The notes: generated from the sequence alone by a model not told the origin. A DNA stretch of 64,000 nt from Rufibacter roseus (GCF_001647285.1 NZ_LRML01000006.1:1-64000), one strand, 5' to 3'; counted from the first letter of the stretch, positions 9,010 through 18,966 are shown. Translations and numbers: made by a program.

Positions 9010-9954
9010 ATGGATACCCAAAAGGAGAGTGTGAAGTGCTTGATCATAGGTTCTGGACCTGCTGGCTATACGGCTGCTATCTATGCCGCCCGGGCAGGTT
9101 TGAAACCGGTAATGTATCAAGGCTTGCAACCCGGTGGTCAATTGACCATTACTAATGATGTAGAAAATTACCCAGGTTACCCCAATGGAGTGAACGGACC
9201 TCAGATGATGGAAGATTTCCGTATGCAGGCTGAGCGTTTTGGGGCCGATATTCGCTACGGTATTGCCACTTCCGTTGATTTCTCCGGAAAGCCACATAAG
9301 GTGGTCATAGATGAGCAAAAAGAAATAGAAGCACAAACGGTAATCATTGCCACCGGAGCCTCAGCAAAATGGCTTGGTCTTGAGTCGGAGATGCGTTTAA
9401 ACGGAAGTGGGGTTTCGGCCTGCGCCGTGTGCGACGGCTTCTTTTACCGTGGCCAGGAAGTAGCTATTGTAGGGGCTGGAGATACCGCCTGTGAAGAAGC
9501 ACACTACCTGTCTAACCTTTGCTCTAAAGTGTACATGATCATTAGACGCGATGAAATGCGTGCCTCTACCATCATGCAAAACAGAGTGAAGAATACGCCA
9601 AATATTGAAATACTCTGGAACAGTATTACTGAGGAGATTTTAGGTGAGTTTGGTGTAGAAGGAGTTCGTTTGAAAGATACCCGCACCGGTGAAACAAGAG
9701 AGATTGCCGTAAAGGGTTTCTTTGTGGCTATTGGCCATGAACCAAATTCAAAAATATTTCAGCCTTACCTGGAGCATGATGCCAATGGATATCTGAAGAC
9801 CATTCCGGGCACCTCTAAAACAAACGTGGACGGGGTGTTTGCCTGCGGAGATGTGCAGGACAATGTATACCGACAGGCTGTGACCGCTGCCGGAACGGGC
9901 TGTATGGCCGCTCTGGATGCAGAGCGCTACCTGGCTTCACTAGAGGCACACTAA
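9010..9954 (+). CDS. trxB: Thioredoxin-disulfide reductase
   Basis: A 314-aa low-molecular-weight flavoprotein that passes electrons from NADPH to thioredoxin. The N-terminal FAD-binding GSGPAGYTAAIYAAR lies at about 14-28, the redox-active pair is Cys138/Cys141 (CAVCDG), and the NADP-binding motif is GAGDTACEEA near 156-165. The C-terminal FAD motif is GVFACGDVQD near 276-285. Length is normal. The neighbouring bshB1 gene (bacillithiol synthesis) gives the area a thiol-redox theme, but a M23 peptidase gene and a terminator lie between them. Confidence 0.95.
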   Translation: MDTQKESVKCLIIGSGPAGYTAAIYAARAGLKPVMYQGLQPGGQLTITNDVENYPGYPNGVNGPQMMEDFRMQAERFGADIRYGIATSVDFSGKPHKVVIDEQKEIEAQTVIIATGASAKWLGLESEMRLNGSGVSACAVCDGFFYRGQEVAIVGAGDTACEEAHYLSNLCSKVYMIIRRDEMRASTIMQNRVKNTPNIEILWNSITEEILGEFGVEGVRLKDTRTGETREIAVKGFFVAIGHEPNSKIFQPYLEHDANGYLKTIPGTSKTNVDGVFACGDVQDNVYRQAVTAAGTGCMAALDAERYLASLEAH

Positions 9955-9964
9955 AAAGTGAAAG

Positions 9965-10015
9965 TACCTGCCATTTTACCCATAAGGCAATAAAATGGCA
10001 GGTATTCAGTTTTAA
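9965..10015 (+). terminator. Intrinsic terminator after trxB
   Basis: A perfect 14-bp stem, TACCTGCCATTTTA / TAAAATGGCAGGTA, with a 12-nt loop, followed by a T-rich stretch (TTCAGTTTT). It starts 11 nt after the trxB stop. Confidence 0.75.
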
Positions 10016-10059
10016 AACCGAATCCAACTGACACCGGCTTCGGTGAATAATTTGAGTAA

Positions 10060-11109
10060 ATGCTAATAAGAAAAATACCTTTCTTTCTTCTGCTTTGTTT
10101 TAGCTCCCTTTTTGGGCTTTTACAAGACGCTCAGGCACAGAAGGGGGCGAAAAAAGACTTGTTCAAGATTAAGGCTCCTAAAATAAAGTATGTGAAGCCA
10201 GATACTTCGGTTTTGATTAAACACGAGGTATTTCAGGACGGCGAAAAGAGCACCCGTGGCATCTTTAGCCCCATCAAAAAGTTGTCTATTGTAGCCGAAG
10301 ACACAAGTACCCTGGATCTGGGGGAGCAGAGCATTGTTGAGATATCTGAAGAGATTCAGGTAGATGACAGTGTATGGGTGAAAATTGCCGGCTATTACGC
10401 CATTTGGGATACCCATAACATCAATCCTTACCGTAAGGACGGTCGCCAAATTGAAGACACCATAGACATCAAGCTCTTTGATGAGAAACACCCTTATAAA
10501 ATGCCTTTGGTAAAAACACCTGTTACCTCTGATTTTGGCTTTAGAGGGTACCGCTGGCATTATGGCACTGATTTGGATCTGGACACCGGCGATTCAGTGA
10601 AAACCGCCTTTGACGGCGTTGTGCGTATCTCAAAGTGGGACGGTGGCGGTTACGGCAACTACATTGTAGTACGCCATGTGAACGGTCTGGAAACCCTGTA
10701 TGGTCACATGAGCAAGCCAGTCGCCAAAGTGGGGCAGTATGTGAAAGCCGGAGAGTTGATTGGCTGGGGCGGCAGTACCGGACGTAGCTCCGGGCCACAC
10801 CTGCATTATGAAGTACGTTACCAAGGAAATCCCATAGATCCGGAAGAATTGTATGATTTTCCTGAATACCTTTTAAAAGGAGAAAACTTCCAAATAACTT
10901 CTGCACTGTTCAACTACTATAATAGAGCCAAAAAAACGTCATCACGGGCCAAAGCAGCGCGCAGAACGGTGTACCATACTGTTAGAAGGGGAGATGTATT
11001 AGGAACTATAGCCCGTAAGTATGGAGTGTCGGTCTCGCAGATTACCCGCCTGAACCGAATTTCTACCAGAACAACACTTGCCATAGGCCGCAGGCTTCGT
11101 ATCAGATAA
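10060..11109 (+). CDS. Secreted M23 peptidase with C-terminal LysM domain
   Basis: A 349-aa LytM/M23 family protein expected to act on peptidoglycan cross-links in the periplasm. Residues 1-26 are a signal peptide ending in DAQAQ. The M23 domain spans about 145-245, with metal-binding motifs HYGTDLDLD and GPHLHYEV. A LysM domain (VRRGDVLGTIARKYGV) occupies the last ~45 residues after a basic linker. Both M23 histidine motifs look intact, so it is probably an active hydrolase rather than a degenerate EnvC/NlpD-type regulator. The bshB1 start is 7 nt downstream, so they are likely co-transcribed. Confidence 0.88.
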   Translation: MLIRKIPFFLLLCFSSLFGLLQDAQAQKGAKKDLFKIKAPKIKYVKPDTSVLIKHEVFQDGEKSTRGIFSPIKKLSIVAEDTSTLDLGEQSIVEISEEIQVDDSVWVKIAGYYAIWDTHNINPYRKDGRQIEDTIDIKLFDEKHPYKMPLVKTPVTSDFGFRGYRWHYGTDLDLDTGDSVKTAFDGVVRISKWDGGGYGNYIVVRHVNGLETLYGHMSKPVAKVGQYVKAGELIGWGGSTGRSSGPHLHYEVRYQGNPIDPEELYDFPEYLLKGENFQITSALFNYYNRAKKTSSRAKAARRTVYHTVRRGDVLGTIARKYGVSVSQITRLNRISTRTTLAIGRRLRIR

Positions 11110-11116
11110 AAATTCA

Positions 11117-11851
11117 ATGTCTATAAAACTAGATTTACTTGCTTTTGCCTCCCATCCAGATGATGCGGAGCTTGGGTGTGTGGGTACTATACTTGCCCAC
11201 CAGGCGCAAGGCAAAAAAGTAGGTATTGTTGACTTAACCCGCGGCGAGCTTGGTACCCGAGGCACACCGGAAACCAGAGCACAAGAATCTGAAGAAGCCA
11301 CCAGAATTTTAGGATTGGATGCCCGTGAGAATTTAGGTATGGCCGATGGCTTTTTCCAAAATGACCGGGAACACCAATTGAAAGTAGTGGCCGCTATCCG
11401 GAAATACCGTCCTGAGATTATACTTATGAATGCCATTCATGACCGCCATCCAGATCACGGGCGTGGCAGCCAGCTTGTATCAGAGTCCTGCTTCTTGTCA
11501 GGGCTAAGAATGGTGAAAACACAAGATGAAAATGGGCAGGAGCAGGAGGCTTGGCGACCGAAAGCCGTTTACCATTACATCCAAGACCGGTTGATTACTC
11601 CGGATTTGGTAGTTGACATCACGCCTTATTGGGAAAAAAAGAAAGAAGCTATTTACGCTTTTAGTAGCCAGTTTCACACTCCAGGTACAAAGAATACCAA
11701 TGAACCTGCCACGTATATATCTTCCCCAGATTTCATTCGTTTTATTGAGGCACGCGCTCTTGAAATGGGACACTCTATAGGAGTAACCTATGGCGAAGGA
11801 TTTACCAAAGAGCGGAATTTAGGGGTGCGGAATCTTTTCGATTTACTGTAG
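11117..11851 (+). CDS. bshB1: Bacillithiol biosynthesis deacetylase BshB1
   Basis: A 244-aa LmbE/PIG-L zinc deacetylase that converts GlcNAc-malate to GlcN-malate in bacillithiol synthesis. The zinc-binding SHPDDAELG motif (His13, Asp15, Asp16) is at the N-terminus. The BshB1-type LTRGELGTRGTPETRAQE follows, and the second metal motif DRHPDHGRG lies near 111-119. Length and motifs separate it from mycothiol MshB. The partners bshA and bshC are not in this window. It begins 7 nt after the M23 peptidase gene. Confidence 0.93.
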   Translation: MSIKLDLLAFASHPDDAELGCVGTILAHQAQGKKVGIVDLTRGELGTRGTPETRAQESEEATRILGLDARENLGMADGFFQNDREHQLKVVAAIRKYRPEIILMNAIHDRHPDHGRGSQLVSESCFLSGLRMVKTQDENGQEQEAWRPKAVYHYIQDRLITPDLVVDITPYWEKKKEAIYAFSSQFHTPGTKNTNEPATYISSPDFIRFIEARALEMGHSIGVTYGEGFTKERNLGVRNLFDLL

Positions 11852-11878
11852 CAGGTATAATGTTGATTTACACAGAAG

Positions 11879-11918
11879 CCGTTTTTGATTTGTTTTCATG
11901 AAAATAGACTAAAAACGG
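11879..11918. repeat. Dispersed palindromic repeat
   Basis: CCGTTTTTGATTTG / AATAGACTAAAAACGG around TTTTCATGAAAA. The stem extends outward with AAG/CTT to about 11876-11922. It lies between the convergent bshB1 and accC genes. Confidence 0.75.
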
Positions 11919-11970
11919 CTTTCGCTTTCTTTCCTGCTACTGATCATTTTGAGTGTATCGGATCATTTAA

Positions 11971-11996
11971 ATGGCGCAAGCGGACACTTGCGCCAT
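11971..11996. terminator. Perfect 10-bp hairpin between bshB1 and accC
   Basis: ATGGCGCAAG / CTTGCGCCAT with a 6-nt loop, 40 nt beyond the accC stop. The following T-run on the minus strand is short (CATTTAAAT), so termination is plausible but not certain. Confidence 0.45.
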
Positions 11997-12036
11997 GGTA
12001 GAGACTATAAGTCAATATCTATAGAAATGTTGTAGC

Positions 12037-13542
12037 CTATTTTAATCTATTCTTTCTCCAACCTGAACCTGAAGGAGTGGTTTGGGCAACCGCTTCTTGA
12101 GGAGCTGACTTTTTCGCTTGGCCGGCAAAAAGGGCGGCTAAAACAGCGGCCAATTCTTCTTCCTCTGGGGCTGGAGATGATTTCAGCACCGACGGATCTT
12201 TGAAGTAGCGCTCAATAAACTTGGTGTCAAAGTTACCGGAGCGGAAAGCCTCATGTTGCATCACAAACCTTCCGAAGGAAAGAGTAGTCTCTATACCAGT
12301 GATATGGTATTCGTCAATGGCTCTGATCATCTTCTCAATAGCTTCTTCACGGTTTTTGCCGAAGGTGACAAGCTTGGCAATCATAGGGTCATAGTAGATG
12401 GGAATTTCCATTCCTTCTTCAAAACCATCGTCTACACGCACTCCTAAGCCCTGAGGCAGCTTATAGGTAACCAATTTTCCTATGTCTGGTAAAAAGTTAT
12501 TCGTTGGGTCTTCGGCGTATACCCGCAGTTCCAGCGCGTGTCCTTGTATTTTCAGGTCTTCTTGGCGGAAGGAGAGAGGCTCTCCCTGTGCTACCTTTAT
12601 CTGCTCTTTCACCAGGTCAAGCCCAGTAATTTGTTCTGTGACCGGATGCTCTACCTGCAGACGGGTGTTCATCTCCAGAAAATAGAAGTTCTTGTTCTCG
12701 TCTAAAAGAAATTCAACGGTGCCAGCCCCTACGTAATCACAGGCCTTGGCTACGTTTACGGCGCAGCGGCCCATCTCATCCCGTAGCTCGGGAGTTAACA
12801 CTGCTGAAGGTGCTTCTTCCACTACTTTCTGGTGACGGCGTTGGATGGAGCATTCCCGCTCAAACAAATGCACAATATTGCCGTGGGTATCACCTAATAC
12901 TTGAATCTCAATGTGGCGCGGGGAGCCTATGTATTTCTCAATAAAAACAGAACCATCACCAAAGGCGGATGTCGCCTCACTTACGGCCAGCTTCATCTGT
13001 TCCTCAAAATCTTCTACACGCTCCACCACCCGCATTCCTTTTCCGCCTCCGCCTGCGCTGGCTTTGATCAGAATAGGGAAACCTATTTGTGTGGCAATGG
13101 TCTTGGCTTCTTCTACATCAGTGATAGCACCTTCTGTGCCAGGCACCATGGGAATATTGTAAGTGGCTACAGCTGCTTTGGCGGCCAATTTACTTCCCAT
13201 TAACTCTATTGCCTCTGGCGAAGGACCAATAAAAGTGATTCCTGCTTCTTCTACCTGCTTGGCGAATTGTGCATTCTCAGATAAAAAGCCATAGCCAGGG
13301 TGTATGGCATCAACGCCTAAGTTTTTACAAACCTCCAAAATAACATCGCCTCTAAGGTAAGACGCGCTGGAGGCGGGGGGGCCAACGCAAACGGCTTCGT
13401 CGGCATAGCGCACGTGCAGGGCCTGACGGTCGGCCTCAGAATAAATGGCAACGGTTTTTATTCCCATTTCACGGGCAGAGCGCATGACACGCAATGCAAT
13501 TTCGCCGCGGTTTGCTACTAGTATCTTCTCAATTTTTTTCAT
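12037..13542 (-). CDS. accC: Biotin carboxylase subunit (acetyl-/propionyl-CoA carboxylase)
   Basis: A 501-aa ATP-grasp enzyme that carboxylates protein-bound biotin. The N-terminal KIEKILVANRGEIALRVMRS, the glycine-rich loop KASAGGGGKGMR near 160-170 and MNTRLQVEHPVTE near 290-302 are all present. Standard AccC is about 450 aa. This one adds a ~50-residue Ala/Pro/Glu-rich tail with a basic end (SGWRKNRLK), and no biotin carrier or carboxyltransferase gene is adjacent. That suggests the subunit of a second, propionyl-CoA-type carboxylase, though AccC proper is possible. The frame opens at a TTG at 13545; the ATG at 13542 gives the normal start. Confidence 0.88.
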   Translation of the reverse strand: MKKIEKILVANRGEIALRVMRSAREMGIKTVAIYSEADRQALHVRYADEAVCVGPPASSASYLRGDVILEVCKNLGVDAIHPGYGFLSENAQFAKQVEEAGITFIGPSPEAIELMGSKLAAKAAVATYNIPMVPGTEGAITDVEEAKTIATQIGFPILIKASAGGGGKGMRVVERVEDFEEQMKLAVSEATSAFGDGSVFIEKYIGSPRHIEIQVLGDTHGNIVHLFERECSIQRRHQKVVEEAPSAVLTPELRDEMGRCAVNVAKACDYVGAGTVEFLLDENKNFYFLEMNTRLQVEHPVTEQITGLDLVKEQIKVAQGEPLSFRQEDLKIQGHALELRVYAEDPTNNFLPDIGKLVTYKLPQGLGVRVDDGFEEGMEIPIYYDPMIAKLVTFGKNREEAIEKMIRAIDEYHITGIETTLSFGRFVMQHEAFRSGNFDTKFIERYFKDPSVLKSSPAPEEEELAAVLAALFAGQAKKSAPQEAVAQTTPSGSGWRKNRLK

Positions 13543-13637
13543 CAAAACAGAGTAAGCATTGTTTATCTATCAAAGAACGAACATTCGGCCCAAACATAAA
13601 AATGGAAGCCTATAATTCATTCTATCACGCTTTTGGC

Positions 13638-13668
13638 TTTGTATTTGTTAGCATTCAATGTAAATTTG
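13638..13668 (+). promoter_or_regulatory. Bacteroidota-type promoter for the alpha-oxoamine synthase
   Basis: TTTG at 13638-13641, a 19-nt spacer, and TAAATTTG at 13661-13668: a full match to the TTTG/TAnnTTTG pattern. It sits 84 nt before the start of the synthase gene. Confidence 0.6.
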
Positions 13669-13751
13669 CAGGCCTTTCTAGTTCATTATTTGATAAATAA
13701 TGCTGACTTTTAAAGGTCGGACTATCATCAACCGCCTTAATCTTATCTAAA

Positions 13752-14990
13752 GTGGATTTATTTGAAAAGTTATTAGCCAACCGCGGACCGCTTGGCAGCC
13801 ATTCTCACTATGCAGACGGATATTTTGCTTTCCCTAAATTGGAGGGGGAAATTTCACCGCGTATGGTGTTTAGAGGCAAAGAAGTGCTCACCTGGAGTTT
13901 GAACAACTACCTTGGTTTGGCTAATCACCCGGAAGTAAGAAAAGCCGATGCCGATGCCGCCGCTGATTGGGGTATGGCTACGCCAATGGGAGCCCGTATT
14001 ATGTCTGGTAATACTACCTACCATGAGAAACTGGAGAAAGAGTTAGCTGACTTTGTACAGAAGCCTGCCTCTCTGCTTTTAAACTTCGGTTACCAAGGAG
14101 TGGTTTCTATCATTGACACCTTAGTAGACCGCCGTGACGTGATTGTTTATGATGCCGAGTCGCATGCCTGTATCATTGATGGGGTACGCCTGCACCAGGG
14201 CAAGCGTTTTGTGTACCAGCACAACGACATAGAAAGCCTTGACAAACAATTGCAGCGAGCTACCCGCTTAGTAGGCGAAACTGGAGGTGCTATTTTGGTA
14301 ATAACCGAAGGTGTGTTTGGTATGAGTGGCAATCTGGGCAAGCTGCGCGAAGTAGTGGCCCTGAAAGAAAAATATGAATTTAGACTGATGGTAGATGATG
14401 CTCACGGCTTCGGAACCATGGGAACTACCGGTGCCGGTACTGGTGAGCATTTAGAAATTCAAAACGGCATTGATGTGTACTTCTCTACCTTTGCTAAGTC
14501 AATGGCCAGCATTGGAGCGTTCGTAGCCGCGGAAGCACAGGTGGTAGAATATCTGCGTTACAACATGCGTTCACAGATCTTTGCTAAGTCACTGCCTATG
14601 CCATTGGTGATTGGTGCCCTGAAGCGTTTAGAACTGCTTCGTACGCAGCCAGAGCTGAAAGCCAATCTCTGGAAAGTAGTAAATGCCTTACAGTCTGGGT
14701 TACGCGAGAAGGGCTTTAACATTGGCACCACTGAGTCGCCGGTAACGCCTGTGTTGCTGAACGGACAGATCTCTGACGCTACTTCTCTTACCCTTGATTT
14801 ACGCGAAAATTACAGCATTTTCTGCTCAATTGTAGTGTATCCTGTTGTGCCTAAGGATGTTATCATGCTTCGCCTGATTCCTACCGCGGTACATACCCTA
14901 GACGATGTGGCTGAGACCATTGCCGCCTTTGAGGCGGTGTCAAGCAAGCTAGATAAAGGACTTTATACTAAAACACCAGTAGCAGTCTAG
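13752..14990 (+). CDS. Alpha-oxoamine synthase, candidate sphingoid/sulfonolipid base-forming enzyme
   Basis: A 412-aa PLP-dependent fold-I enzyme that condenses an amino acid with an acyl-CoA. The core has SLNNYLGLANHP near 55, the PLP-ring motif AESHACIIDG near 133, DDAHGFGTMGTTG near 213-225 and the Schiff-base lysine Lys249 (TFAKSMASIGAF). The family includes serine palmitoyltransferase, AONS, KBL and cysteate acyltransferase. The long N-terminal arm and membrane-lipid context of Bacteroidota favour a serine- or cysteate-acyl-transferase role over biotin or threonine metabolism. No bio or tdh gene lies nearby. The start codon reads GTG in the sequence. Confidence 0.8.
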   Translation: MDLFEKLLANRGPLGSHSHYADGYFAFPKLEGEISPRMVFRGKEVLTWSLNNYLGLANHPEVRKADADAAADWGMATPMGARIMSGNTTYHEKLEKELADFVQKPASLLLNFGYQGVVSIIDTLVDRRDVIVYDAESHACIIDGVRLHQGKRFVYQHNDIESLDKQLQRATRLVGETGGAILVITEGVFGMSGNLGKLREVVALKEKYEFRLMVDDAHGFGTMGTTGAGTGEHLEIQNGIDVYFSTFAKSMASIGAFVAAEAQVVEYLRYNMRSQIFAKSLPMPLVIGALKRLELLRTQPELKANLWKVVNALQSGLREKGFNIGTTESPVTPVLLNGQISDATSLTLDLRENYSIFCSIVVYPVVPKDVIMLRLIPTAVHTLDDVAETIAAFEAVSSKLDKGLYTKTPVAV

Positions 14991-15030
14991 AAAAGGCCTT
15001 CGGTAATAAAATAATGCAATCAGATATTTT

Positions 15031-15061
15031 TTTGCACCTTATTTTATAATTCCTATATTAG
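15031..15061 (+). promoter_or_regulatory. Promoter of the histone H1-like gene
   Basis: TTTG at 15031, a 19-nt spacer, and TATATTAG at 15054-15061 (one mismatch to TAnnTTTG). This would give a ~35-nt leader before the start at 15102. Confidence 0.5.
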
Positions 15062-15101
15062 AGCCATTAAACGAATTGTTAAACCTTTAAAACAAGCTCT
15101 A

Positions 15102-15290
15102 ATGAACAATTTTTCCAAACTGAAGGATCTGGTTCTTTCACTTGAGAGTGACTTCGAAAAATTCTATGACAAGAAGAACTCTGCTGCTGGTACTCGCGTG
15201 AGAAAAGGCATGCAAGATCTTAAAAACATGGCTCAGGACATCCGTAAGGAAGTTCAGGACATGAAAAACAGCGAAGCCGCTGCCAAATAA
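15102..15290 (+). CDS. Histone H1-like (Hc1-type) small DNA-binding protein
   Basis: A 62-aa, highly charged, predicted helical protein. It resembles the short histone H1-like proteins common in Bacteroidota: NNFSKLKDLVLSLESDFEKF at the start, the AAGTRVRKGMQDLKN stretch, and a Lys/Glu-rich second helix. A nucleoid-associated role is known only by family similarity. It has its own promoter and a strong terminator, so it is a separate transcription unit, probably highly expressed. Confidence 0.8.
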   Translation: MNNFSKLKDLVLSLESDFEKFYDKKNSAAGTRVRKGMQDLKNMAQDIRKEVQDMKNSEAAAK

Positions 15291-15311
15291 TAAGTTGCTT
15301 GTAAATATCAT

Positions 15312-15346
15312 AAAAAAAGGAAGGCCTACAAGTCTTCCTTTTTTTA
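15312..15346 (+). terminator. Terminator after the histone H1-like gene
   Basis: AAAAAAAGGAAG / CTTCCTTTTTTT stem with a 10-nt loop and a T7 run, 20 nt after the stop. Confidence 0.85.
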
Positions 15347-15380
15347 TGCGCTAGTTTGATTCTAATTCAAGTTGTATAAT

Positions 15381-15412
15381 AAAAGGAGCCGACGTTTATC
15401 GGCTCCTTTTAT
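15381..15412 (-). terminator. Terminator after icmF
   Basis: AAAAGGAGCCGA / TCGGCTCCTTTT stem with a 6-nt loop. On the minus strand TTTTATTAT follows the stem, 63 nt past the icmF stop. The arms also give a T-run on the plus strand, so it may work both ways. Confidence 0.7.
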
Positions 15413-15474
15413 AAAAACAGGTCAAAAACAAGTCAAGTTCTGAATTCAAGACCCAGACACTGGACTCTTTTTAA

Positions 15475-18400
15475 TTACATGTTTCTCCGGTATTGCCCGC
15501 CTACGGCAAACAGTGCATTGGTAATTTGACCAAGAGAACAGAACTTAGATGCTTCCATGATGGCCTCAAAGATGTTGCCGTTCTGTATGGCCACTTCCTG
15601 CAGGTGCTTTAATTGGGCAGGAGCCGTCTCTGAGAAACGGGCGTGCAGATCTTTCAGCATAGAGATCTGGTACTGCTTTTCTTCTTCTGTGGCTCTGATT
15701 ACTTCTGAAGGAATAACAGTAGGTGAGCCTTGGCTGCTCAGGAAGGTATTCACACCTATGATCGGGTATTCTCCGGTATGCTTAAGGGTTTCGTAGTACA
15801 AGCTTTCCTCCTGAATCTTGCCGCGCTGGTACATGGTTTCCATAGCACCTAACACGCCACCACGTTCAGTAATTCTGTCAAACTCCAGCAACACCGCTTC
15901 CTCTACCAAATCAGTTAGTTCTTCTATGATGAAGGAGCCTTGCAGTGGGTTCTCATTCTTAGCCAAGCCTAACTCTCGGTTGATGATCAACTGAATGGCC
16001 ATGGCGCGGCGCACAGAGGCCTCTGTAGGCGTGGTAATAGCCTCATCATAAGCATTCGTATGTAGTGAATTACAGTTATCGTAAATGGCATACAGAGCCT
16101 GCAGAGTAGTTCTAATATCGTTGAAGTCTATCTCCTGTGCGTGTAGTGAACGCCCTGAGGTTTGGATGTGGTACTTCAACATCTGGGATCGAGCATTGGC
16201 GCCATACTTCAATTTCATAGCCTTCGCCCAAATTCTACGAGCTACACGGCCAATGACAGCGTACTCAGGATCTATACCATTAGAGAAGAAGAAGCTTAGG
16301 TTAGGAGCAAACGCGTTGATGTCCATGCCACGGCTCACGTAGTATTCTACAAAAGTAAAGCCATTGGCTAACGTAAATGCTAACTGAGTGATAGGGTTAG
16401 CGCCCGCCTCTGCTATGTGGTAGCCCGAGATGGAAACAGAGTAAAAGTTACGGACGTTGTGGTCAATGAAGTACTGCTGCACGTCACCCATTAACCGTAG
16501 GGCAAACTCTGTGCTGAAGATACAGGTGTTCTGCGCCTGATCTTCTTTCAGAATGTCAGCCTGAACGGTTCCACGAACAGAGGCCAAGGTTTTCTCTTTA
16601 ATCTGAGCATAGACATCGGCTGGTAAGACCTGATCTCCGGTTACGCCCAAGAGCATCAGGCCTAAACCGTCATTCCCTTCTGGCAATTCGCCTTGGTAGC
16701 GCGGGCGTTTTTGGCCTGATTTTTCGAAAATAGCCTTGATTCGCGCTTCAACCTCTTCCTCCAGACCATTTTCTTTGATGTACAGCTCGCACTGTTGGTC
16801 AATGGCTGCGTTCATAAAGAAACCGGTCAAAATAGCAGCTGGTCCATTGATGGTCATAGACACAGAAGTCATTGGATGCGCCAGGTTAAAGCCGGAGTAC
16901 AGCTTCTTGGCATCATCCAGACAGGCAATGCTCACCCCGGAATTGCCAATTTTACCGTAAATGTCAGGGCGTAGATCTGGGTCTTCACCGTAAAGCGTTA
17001 CCGAGTCGAAGGCCGTAGACAGGCGCTTAGCCGGCAGTCCTTTGCTCACGTAATGAAAACGACGGTTGGTACGCTCAGGTCCGCCTTCACCGGCGAACAT
17101 ACGGGTCGGGTCTTCGCCTTCGCGCTTGAACGGGAAAACGCCCGCTGTGTACGGGAATTCGCCCGGCACATTCTCCTGCAGGTTCCATTTAAGTAAATCG
17201 CCCCAGGCTTCATACCTTGGCGTAGCCACTTTAGGAATTTCCAGTTGCGAAAGGCTGTTGGTGTGGGTTTTCACTTTTAGAACCTTGTCTCGCACCTTGA
17301 ATTCATAGAACTCATTTTTGTAGCTTTGGCGCTTCTCTGGCCATTGCTCCAGCAACTTTTTATTCTGCCCATCCAGTTTTAGAGCCGTTTCTTCATAAGC
17401 ATACTCCAACTGTTTTATCAGGCGGTCTTTGTCTTCTACCTCAATGGTCTGAATGGCTTCGATAGACTGACGTAAGCCATAAAGTTTCTGCGCCACTCCA
17501 GCCTGTTCTACGACCCATTTGTCATAGTTGCGGTTGTTCTCGGCAATTTCAGAAAGGTAACGGGTGCGGCTAGGCGGAATGATGTACACTTTCTCTGACA
17601 TCTCACCGGTGGCTTGCATCTTAGAATCAAAGTTTACACCTGTCTTCTCAGAGATTTTAGCTATCACGGCTTTGTACAGGCGGTTCATGCCGGGGTCATT
17701 GAACTGAGAGGCTATGGTGCCGAACACCGGAATTTCCTCATCGCTCACATCCCATAACTGATGATTGCGCTTGTACTGTTTTTTGACATCGCGCAATGCG
17801 TCTAGTGCACCGCGTTTATCAAACTTGTTCAGCGCAATGATATCAGCAAAATCGAGCATGTCAATTTTCTCCAGCTGGGTTGCTGCGCCGTATTCAGGCG
17901 TCATTACGTACAGGCTGGCATCTGAGTGCTCTATGATCTCCGTGTCTGACTGACCAATACCAGAGGTTTCTAAAATGATCAGATCAAAGTTGGCCGCCTT
18001 CACAATGTCTACCGCGTCTTGCACGTAGCGGCTCAAGGCTAAATTGCTCTGTCGGGTAGCCAATGAACGCATGTACACACGGCTGTTACTGATGGCGTTC
18101 ATGCGAATTCTATCGCCTAAAAGGGCACCACCAGTTTTGCGTTTAGAGGGGTCAACAGAGATAATGGCAATAGTTTTGTCCTGAAAATCCATCAGGAAGC
18201 GGCGCACCAACTCATCTACCAGTGAGGACTTACCTGCACCACCGGTTCCGGTAATACCCAAGACAGGTGTTGCTAATTGCTGATTCTTATTTGTTGATTG
18301 TTGTTCAATACAAGAGAACAGCTGCTTCTTCACCTTGGCATATTCCTCAGGAAAGTTTTCAGCGGCAGAAATAAGACGAGCAATGGATTTGGCGTCTTTT

Positions 18401-18885
18401 TGCTGTAGGTGCTTCACCTCGCCGTTTAGGTTTTGACCTGTTGGGAAGTCGCATTTCTCCAGCATGTCATTGATCATGCCTTGAAGACCCATAGCGCGTC
18501 CGTCGTCAGGGGAGTAGATGCGGGCAATGCCGTAGCCGTGCAACTCCTCAATTTCAGAAGGCAGAATAACACCGCCACCACCGCCAAAAATGCGAATGTG
18601 GCTGCTGCCACGCTCCTTCAGGAGGTCGTACATGTATTTGAAATACTCCAGGTGACCACCTTGGTAGGAGGTGAGGGCAATAGCCTGAGCATCTTCTTGA
18701 ATGGCGCAATCCACAATTTCCTGCACCGAGCGGTTGTGGCCAAGGTGAATGACCTCAGCACCCGATGCCTGAATAATGCGGCGCATGATATTGATAGAAG
18801 CATCGTGGCCATCAAATAAAGAGGCAGCCGTTACAATGCGGATATGATTGACAGGTTTGTATGGTTGTACAGTAGTAACTGACAT
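15475..18885 (-). CDS. icmF: Fused isobutyryl-CoA mutase IcmF
   Basis: An 1136-aa B12-dependent acyl-CoA mutase that carries its own G-protein chaperone. Domain order: B12-binding Rossmann domain (about 15-145, with FDGHDASIN, the His being the lower cobalt ligand), MeaB-like GTPase (about 205-420, Walker [14 protein letters not shown]), linker, then the TIM-barrel mutase (about 560-1136). This order is diagnostic of IcmF and differs from the separate methylmalonyl-CoA mutase subunits. It isomerises isobutyryl- and n-butyryl-CoA, and some members use isovaleryl/pivalyl-CoA. No cobalamin riboswitch is seen upstream. The gene is monocistronic. Confidence 0.95.
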   Translation of the reverse strand: MSVTTVQPYKPVNHIRIVTAASLFDGHDASINIMRRIIQASGAEVIHLGHNRSVQEIVDCAIQEDAQAIALTSYQGGHLEYFKYMYDLLKERGSSHIRIFGGGGGVILPSEIEELHGYGIARIYSPDDGRAMGLQGMINDMLEKCDFPTGQNLNGEVKHLQQKDAKSIARLISAAENFPEEYAKVKKQLFSCIEQQSTNKNQQLATPVLGITGTGGAGKSSLVDELVRRFLMDFQDKTIAIISVDPSKRKTGGALLGDRIRMNAISNSRVYMRSLATRQSNLALSRYVQDAVDIVKAANFDLIILETSGIGQSDTEIIEHSDASLYVMTPEYGAATQLEKIDMLDFADIIALNKFDKRGALDALRDVKKQYKRNHQLWDVSDEEIPVFGTIASQFNDPGMNRLYKAVIAKISEKTGVNFDSKMQATGEMSEKVYIIPPSRTRYLSEIAENNRNYDKWVVEQAGVAQKLYGLRQSIEAIQTIEVEDKDRLIKQLEYAYEETALKLDGQNKKLLEQWPEKRQSYKNEFYEFKVRDKVLKVKTHTNSLSQLEIPKVATPRYEAWGDLLKWNLQENVPGEFPYTAGVFPFKREGEDPTRMFAGEGGPERTNRRFHYVSKGLPAKRLSTAFDSVTLYGEDPDLRPDIYGKIGNSGVSIACLDDAKKLYSGFNLAHPMTSVSMTINGPAAILTGFFMNAAIDQQCELYIKENGLEEEVEARIKAIFEKSGQKRPRYQGELPEGNDGLGLMLLGVTGDQVLPADVYAQIKEKTLASVRGTVQADILKEDQAQNTCIFSTEFALRLMGDVQQYFIDHNVRNFYSVSISGYHIAEAGANPITQLAFTLANGFTFVEYYVSRGMDINAFAPNLSFFFSNGIDPEYAVIGRVARRIWAKAMKLKYGANARSQMLKYHIQTSGRSLHAQEIDFNDIRTTLQALYAIYDNCNSLHTNAYDEAITTPTEASVRRAMAIQLIINRELGLAKNENPLQGSFIIEELTDLVEEAVLLEFDRITERGGVLGAMETMYQRGKIQEESLYYETLKHTGEYPIIGVNTFLSSQGSPTVIPSEVIRATEEEKQYQISMLKDLHARFSETAPAQLKHLQEVAIQNGNIFEAIMEASKFCSLGQITNALFAVGGQYRRNM

Positions 18886-18966
18886 TTGTTAGGTTGCTAG
18901 TGATTGGTATGCGAAAGTACGAAATTTCCAGTGAACGCAGATAACCAGTGTAGGCAGGCGCTCTTG

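Noticed and set aside
13494-13700. 68-codon ORF between accC and the oxoamine synthase
   Set aside because: It starts inside accC on the opposite strand and overlaps a good promoter; composition is not protein-like.
15405-15431. Half-copy of the palindrome (AAAAACAGGTCAAAAACAAG) after the icmF terminator
   Set aside because: Only the right arm is recognisable; not counted as a member. A similar left-arm fragment near 55151 was also left out.
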